From NCBI GenBank assembly GCA_020086605.1, contig JACBWW010000021.1, forward strand, positions 7,457,077-7,521,076: DNA of 64,000 bases, in the 5' to 3' direction. Positions 60,006 to 64,000 of this stretch are shown piece after piece. Made by a program: the position numbers and the translations under genes. The stretch is from Lanius collurio (lineage: Eukaryota > Chordata > Aves > Passeriformes > Laniidae). Each line of letters opens with the position of its first letter. Position 1 is the first letter of the stretch. Under the pieces are notes generated by a model. That model searched no databases. It worked only from the letters and a program-made list of their open reading frames with translations, and was not told where the DNA came from.

Positions 60006-60366
60006 NNNNNNNNNNNNNNNNNNNNNNNNNNNNNNNNNNNNNNNNNNNNNNNNNNNNNNNNNNNNNNNNNNNNNNNNNNNNNNNNNNNNNNNNNNNNNNN
60101 NNNNNNNNNNNNNNNNNNNNNNNNNNNNNNNNNNNNNNNNNNNNNNNNNNNNNNNNNNNNNNNNNNNNNNNNNNNNNNNNNNNNNNNNNNNNNNNNNNNN
60201 NNNNNNNNNNNNNNNNNNNNNNNNNNNNNNNNNNNNNNNNNNNNNNNNNNNNNNNNNNNNNNNNNNNNNNNNNNNNNNNNNNNNNNNNNNNNNNNNNNNN
60301 NNNNNNNNNNNNNNNNNNNNNNNNNNNNNNNNNNNNNNNNNNNNNNNNNNNNNNNNNNNNNNNNNN
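60006..60366. other. Assembly gap (361 N)
   Basis: An unbroken run of N separates the RPL4 3' end from the SNAPC5 first exon, inside GC-rich DNA. The true length and content are unknown. It removes part of the SNAPC5 promoter. Confidence 1.
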
Positions 60367-60463
60367 CACACCCACGGCTCCGCCGTGGGTGTGACGTCAC
60401 GCGGGGCGGGGCGCGGCGGTTCCTCCCCGCCGGCGGGGGCGCTGCGGGCGCGGCGGGCGGACG
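60367..60463 (+). promoter_or_regulatory. SNAPC5 proximal promoter with hairpin and full CRE
   Basis: A 27-base perfect inverted repeat (12-bp arms CACACCCACGGC / GCCGTGGGTGTG, 3-base loop) occupies 60367-60393. A palindromic CRE TGACGTCA overlaps its end at 60392-60399, and GGGGCGGGGCG (Sp1-like) follows immediately. The DNA is CpG-rich and has no TATA box. The upstream part is lost in the gap. Confidence 0.75.
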
Positions 60464-61871
60464 ATGCTGAGCCGGCTGCAGGAGCTGCGCCGGGAGGAGG
60501 AGACGCTGCTGCGGGTCAAGGCGGCGCTGCACGATCAGCTCCGCCGGCTGCGGGTGCGCGGGGACGGCCCGGGGACCGCCCGGGACCGGGGAGGGGGACG
60601 GGAGCGGCGCGAGCGCAGCGGCGGGCCCGGGCCTGCCCTCAGCCCTGCCATCCGCGGCCACGCTCCGTCACAGGCCGGGCCCTCCGCCGGTGTGGTTCAG
60701 GGAAAGGGGGAGCAGGGAAGTGCTGCGGGGTTTCAGGTGGTCTGTGAAGGTGCGATCCATCTAAGGCACTCTGAGAGGTAGGGTACAGCTCTGAGAGGTA
60801 AATGTAAGTGTGTTGCACGTAGGATACGTTACGAGATAAATGTGAGTGTATCTAGGATATATTTTTATACTGTTATTGTGAGTCTGTGTATACATTAAGA
60901 GATAAATGTAATTGTGAGTATGTAGGATACACCTCTAAGGTAAATGTGAGTCTATCGTTTCTTAGCTGATGGTTGGAGAAGGGATAGTTTGAGGTAGTGG
61001 AACTAAAGACTACTTGGGTTTAGGGGCTCATGGGTATTGTAATTGCAGAAGATTTAACAAAGCTTTTCCAAGACTGACGGGTAAAAACCCCCAAAATTCT
61101 GAGTCAAGAATGTTAAGGAGTGTCAGATAGCCTGGGCTGTGTGCCGGCGTTGGCAGGTCTGATGTTCTGATGGAGTGCCAGGAGTGACCAGTGCCGCTCT
61201 CTGCAGGTGGAGGAGCTGGCGCTGCAGTCCATGATCAGGGCCGGCGAGGAGAACGTCCCTGTCCCCCTGTCAGCCTTGGCCGAGGACACTCAGCAGGTAA
61301 GGGGGCCCCGTGCCTCGGTGTCAGGATGAGCAGAGCTGTGTGTGGTTTTCCTGTACAGTTCCTAGTGTCACTTCATGTATGCTTCTCATTAAAGCTCTGC
61401 TGTAAAACATCTGATTTGTTGCTGATTTCACCTTTTCCCATTCCCAAAAGCAGCACTGTGTTTCCAGGGGGTTTGGGAAATTCCTGTTTGGTGTAGCTTC
61501 AGTTCACCATTTAAGAAGTGTTTTGTCTAATACTAGTGCCACTGGGGTAGCACTGGTGCTGGGGATGGAGCACAGGTGCTACAGCTTTTCACTCAATACG
61601 TGGCCAGCCTGACCCAGGTGCAGTTTTTCCATGGAGATTTCTTGCTGTGATGGGTTCTCAGTCAGCAGTTCTGAGATCTTTAATGAACAGTCACTGCACA
61701 GCTTTAACAGTGATTTGAGGAGCATTTGGTATCTGTTGTGTTTGGTAATCGGCTCTTTTCTTATGACAGACTCTTGGGCAGATGGACAATGAGGCTGCCA
61801 TCAATCAAACCCAGTTACACCTCAGTCTTCAGGATGATAAAGAGGAAGAGGAGGAGGAATCTGATTCTTGA
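60464..61871 (+). CDS. SNAPC5: SNAPC5 (SNAP19), snRNA-activating protein complex subunit 5, complete 3-exon gene
   Basis: The exons are 60464-60553, 61207-61296 and 61770-61871; they join in frame to 93 residues (human is 98). The N-terminal MLSRLQELRREEETLLRVK and following KAALHDQLRRLRVEELALQSM form a leucine-rich amphipathic coiled coil, about residues 3-40. The middle (residues 41-60) is variable. Exon 3 encodes DNEAAINQTQLHLS and an acidic end EEEEEESDS. The family is known as the smallest SNAPc subunit, which binds SNAPC4 and supports RNA polymerase II and III transcription of snRNA genes in the nucleus. It is transcribed in the same direction as RPL4, starting about 700 bases after the RPL4 stop as assembled, from its own CpG island. 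Intron 1 holds a minisatellite and one half of a dispersed duplication. Confidence 0.96.
60769..60957. repeat. Degenerate minisatellite in SNAPC5 intron 1
   Basis: Variants of GAGATAAATGTGAGTGT followed by TAGGATA recur about four times (near 60783, 60834, 60898 and 60940), with spacings of roughly 40-65 bases. The copies are diverged and indel-rich. No function is apparent. Confidence 0.65.
61002..61114. repeat. Dispersed duplicate, copy A (SNAPC5 intron 1)
   Basis: ACTAAAGACTACTTGGG at 61002-61018, and the 20-base core at 61053-61072 with its following CTGAC..GGTAAAA and TCTGAG..A.TGTT, reappear in the same order at 62897-63030. It is probably a copy of an unidentified repeat family or a local duplication. 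Confidence 0.7.
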
Positions 61872-62896
61872 GGGAAAAAAAATCAGAGATGGTTTTTAAT
61901 ACAGACTCAGGAATTTCTTCTTCATTCATTTAAAACTCACCAACTGATTTCCATTTTGTGCTGTGTGTGGATATGAACTATGTGATATATCAGAGTTGAG
62001 GGCAGTGACACTGAACACAGGAATGTCACAGGCTGGGCACATCTTGACTCAGATGTTGAAAGAATGAAAATCTGCTGCACAAATATGTAGCATAATCCAT
62101 TCCACATTTCAAACCTAATGTAGCTCTTATAACATCTTTGTACGTGGAAGGAAGAAGTAATTGATCACCCAGACTAATTTAACACATGCACTAAAAGCAA
62201 TAACTTGTCTGTTCTCACTTCCAGATGTGAGAAACAAATCCAGGTCCTGGAGGCTGGTGCTGAATCAGTGATTACATTATAACCTCATTTGCCTAAACTG
62301 GGAATTTAAGATACAGGGTGAGAAAAGATGTGTCCAGGGCTGTCTCCAGCCTTCAGGTGCTGTGTTCTCAGTTACCTGGAAAGCTGGAGTTACTCCCAGA
62401 GTCCTCTCAGTGTCAGTCCAGTTCTGAGCACAGCAGGGAGGTTTCTCTGTACCCCTGGTGCTCTTCAGTTCTGTCACTCTGTCCCAGAGAAGGACTTCAG
62501 CTCTTTCAGAGTAGCAGCCAAGGAGCCTTTTATTTGTCCACAAGTTGTAGAGCAAGAAATGATCCATGGTGCTTGTAATAAGGAGCTAATACCCTTAAAT
62601 TGGTGTTATTTTCCTTTTCTCTTAATGTAACCTCATAAATCAAAGCAAGGCCATGTGCTTTCATGTGATCCTCAAGGAGGAGCATGGAGGAATTTAAGAA
62701 CTTAGTTATAAATGGAAAGTGATGTGAAATCTCCACAACTTTTGCATTTGGAAAAGCGTCTGGTATCCTGGGGGTGGTCAGAAGACACCATCCAGCCTCC
62801 AGTGAGTTCCTGCCACTGTTTAATGAGTGTTAATTTGGCACTTGTTTGATTTCTACCAATGGAAATTGTTGGGGTGTAAATGTGGCTTCATCCTGT

Positions 62897-63030
62897 ACTA
62901 AAGACTAATTGGGCATTGAGGATCCTGGATGTCTTAATGAAGGAACTTGGAAGGGGAAGAAGATTCTGTTTAACAAAGCTTTTCCAAGTCTGACAGGTAA
63001 AACAGCTCCAAAAGTCTGAGCCAAAATGTT
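62897..63030. repeat. Dispersed duplicate, copy B (downstream of SNAPC5)
   Basis: This is a direct-orientation partner of 61002-61114. The 20-base core TTTAACAAAGCTTTTCCAAG (62969-62988) is identical between the copies, and the flanks are diverged with an insertion of about 20 bases between blocks. Confidence 0.7.
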
Positions 63031-63259
63031 CCAGTCAAATAAGCCCTTGCAGTGATGTGTGTGAAGAGCTGGTTTGGGAGGAGCTCAGGAGCCATCCTGG
63101 CCTTTCTTGGCACATTTCAACTGCAAAGGCTAATTGTGACTGTTGAAAAATGTTACTTGTGCCCAGCATGGTCCTGAGTAGTTTTCATGGATAGAATTCC
63201 TGCTGCTTTTGTGAACGAGTCTCTTGCTTTTGGAATAGCCCAGTTCTAGTGCATGCTGC

Positions 63260-63265
63260 AATAAA
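63260..63265 (+). terminator. Candidate poly(A) signal of SNAPC5
   Basis: AATAAA in the context CTGCAATAAAGTTC, the first canonical signal downstream of the SNAPC5 stop. Confidence 0.5.
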
Positions 63266-63744
63266 GTTCTTTTCCTGCTGTCCTTACACAGAACTGTGCT
63301 TGCAGTGGCCAAATTATTGCTGTCTGAGGGGACAACCCACAGTGCGAGTTAAACCTCTAAAACCTTGCTCTGTATTTCTTTTAGCAAACAGTAAAAGGTT
63401 CTGGTGTGGTTCTGTTTACTGGGTGGAGGTGAAGCTCGGGAAAGAGTTCAATTTCCACCCTCCCAGCTGTCACTCCAGGTCTCACTGGAGCCAGGACAAG
63501 CTCGAGGAAGCCCTGGGTGTGTCAATAAGCCATTTCCTGCCGCTGTGGGGCCAGGGCTGTGCCAGCCCTTTGATACCTGAGCCTGTTGGCCATGTGGAAG
63601 TTCATGTCCCACTGATGGAGATTCCTTTTGGGGAAGAATTTCAGGCATTTCCTTATTCAAAGTATCCTTTCAAGGAGCTGAAATTTATAGTGCAGTGACC
63701 AGATTCCAGGATTGGTTATGTTTTAAAAGAAGCTTCAAGAAGTT

Positions 63745-64000
63745 ACTTGATAATATATTTATTAAGAGAACCCATTGCTAAACATCTGAGAGAATAAAAC
63801 AATAAAGGATTTTCATACACTTTTAGACACTAAACACAGTTGTCATGAATCTTTAGGTTAAAAGAAAGCGAAGTGCTTGGATCATTGTCTTAATTCCATA
63901 GGACACTTCCAAGAACTAACTTTTAAAAATCAATTAGAAAGACATACATCACTAAATCCAAGGATGATGATATGTTTGAAAAATAAATATAGAAATATGA
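63745..64000 (-). other. Possible 3' UTR end of MAP2K1 (minus strand), window edge
   Basis: In the amniote order I know, MAP2K1 follows SNAPC5 in convergent orientation. The minus strand has AATAAA at 63758-63763, followed upstream in the transcript by AT-rich, ORF-poor sequence typical of a 3' UTR. No coding sequence of MAP2K1 is inside the window, so this rests on synteny plus the signal. Confidence 0.35.

Larger units (their letters stand above)
61872..63290 (+). other. SNAPC5 3' UTR / 3' flank
   Basis: There is no coding exon here. The first canonical AATAAA after the SNAPC5 stop is at 63260-63265, so a long 3' UTR of about 1.4 kb is possible. Further AATAAA hexamers lie at 63793-63798 and 63801-63806. 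Which one is used cannot be decided from sequence alone. Confidence 0.5.

Overview
The window is vertebrate nuclear DNA and almost certainly avian. The genes are intron-rich with GT-AG junctions. Promoters are CpG islands, poly(A) signals are AATAAA, and the recognisable interspersed repeats are short 3' ends of the bird/reptile CR1 LINE family. The gene order LCTL - ZWILCH - RPL4 - SNAPC5, with MAP2K1 expected next, matches the block I know from human 15q22.31, here in reverse orientation. I see no bacterial, viral or mobile-operon content.

Layout. Bases 1-35,400 are gene-poor intergenic DNA, probably on the SMAD6 side of LCTL. They hold scattered CR1 fragments and one isolated GC-rich minisatellite/CpG patch at 18.33-18.61 kb. 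No coding exon is supported there. From 35,502 to 44,393 (+) lies a complete 13-exon LCTL gene (568 aa). It is a GH1-family, klotho-like type I membrane protein that lacks the usual acid/base glutamate. It converges tail-to-tail with ZWILCH (-, 54,369 to 46,055, 18 coding exons, 593 aa), a subunit of the kinetochore RZZ checkpoint complex. ZWILCH shares a head-to-head CpG-island promoter with RPL4 (+, 54,739-59,772, 10 exons, 395 aa).

RPL4 introns carry five C/D-box snoRNA sequences: two SNORD16 (U16) copies in introns 1 and 3, and three SNORD18 (U18) copies in introns 2, 5 and 6. SNAPC5 (+, 60,464-61,871, 3 exons, 93 aa) starts just beyond a 361-base assembly gap. The gap interrupts a 23-bp tandem repeat on its left and abuts a hairpin plus CRE on its right. 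The last few hundred bases may be the 3' UTR of MAP2K1 on the minus strand; this is inferred from synteny.

How the genes work together. They form a conserved housekeeping neighbourhood: a ribosomal protein with its snoRNA cargo, a mitotic checkpoint protein sharing its promoter, and an snRNA-transcription subunit downstream. LCTL is the tissue-restricted exception. I found no undescribed multi-gene system. The most distinctive points are the extra U16 copy, two U18 copies identical from C box to D box alongside a third with an altered D' box, the CR1 tail lying against a ZWILCH splice donor, overlapping convergent 3' ends, and a duplicated ~115-130 bp segment flanking the last two SNAPC5 exons.
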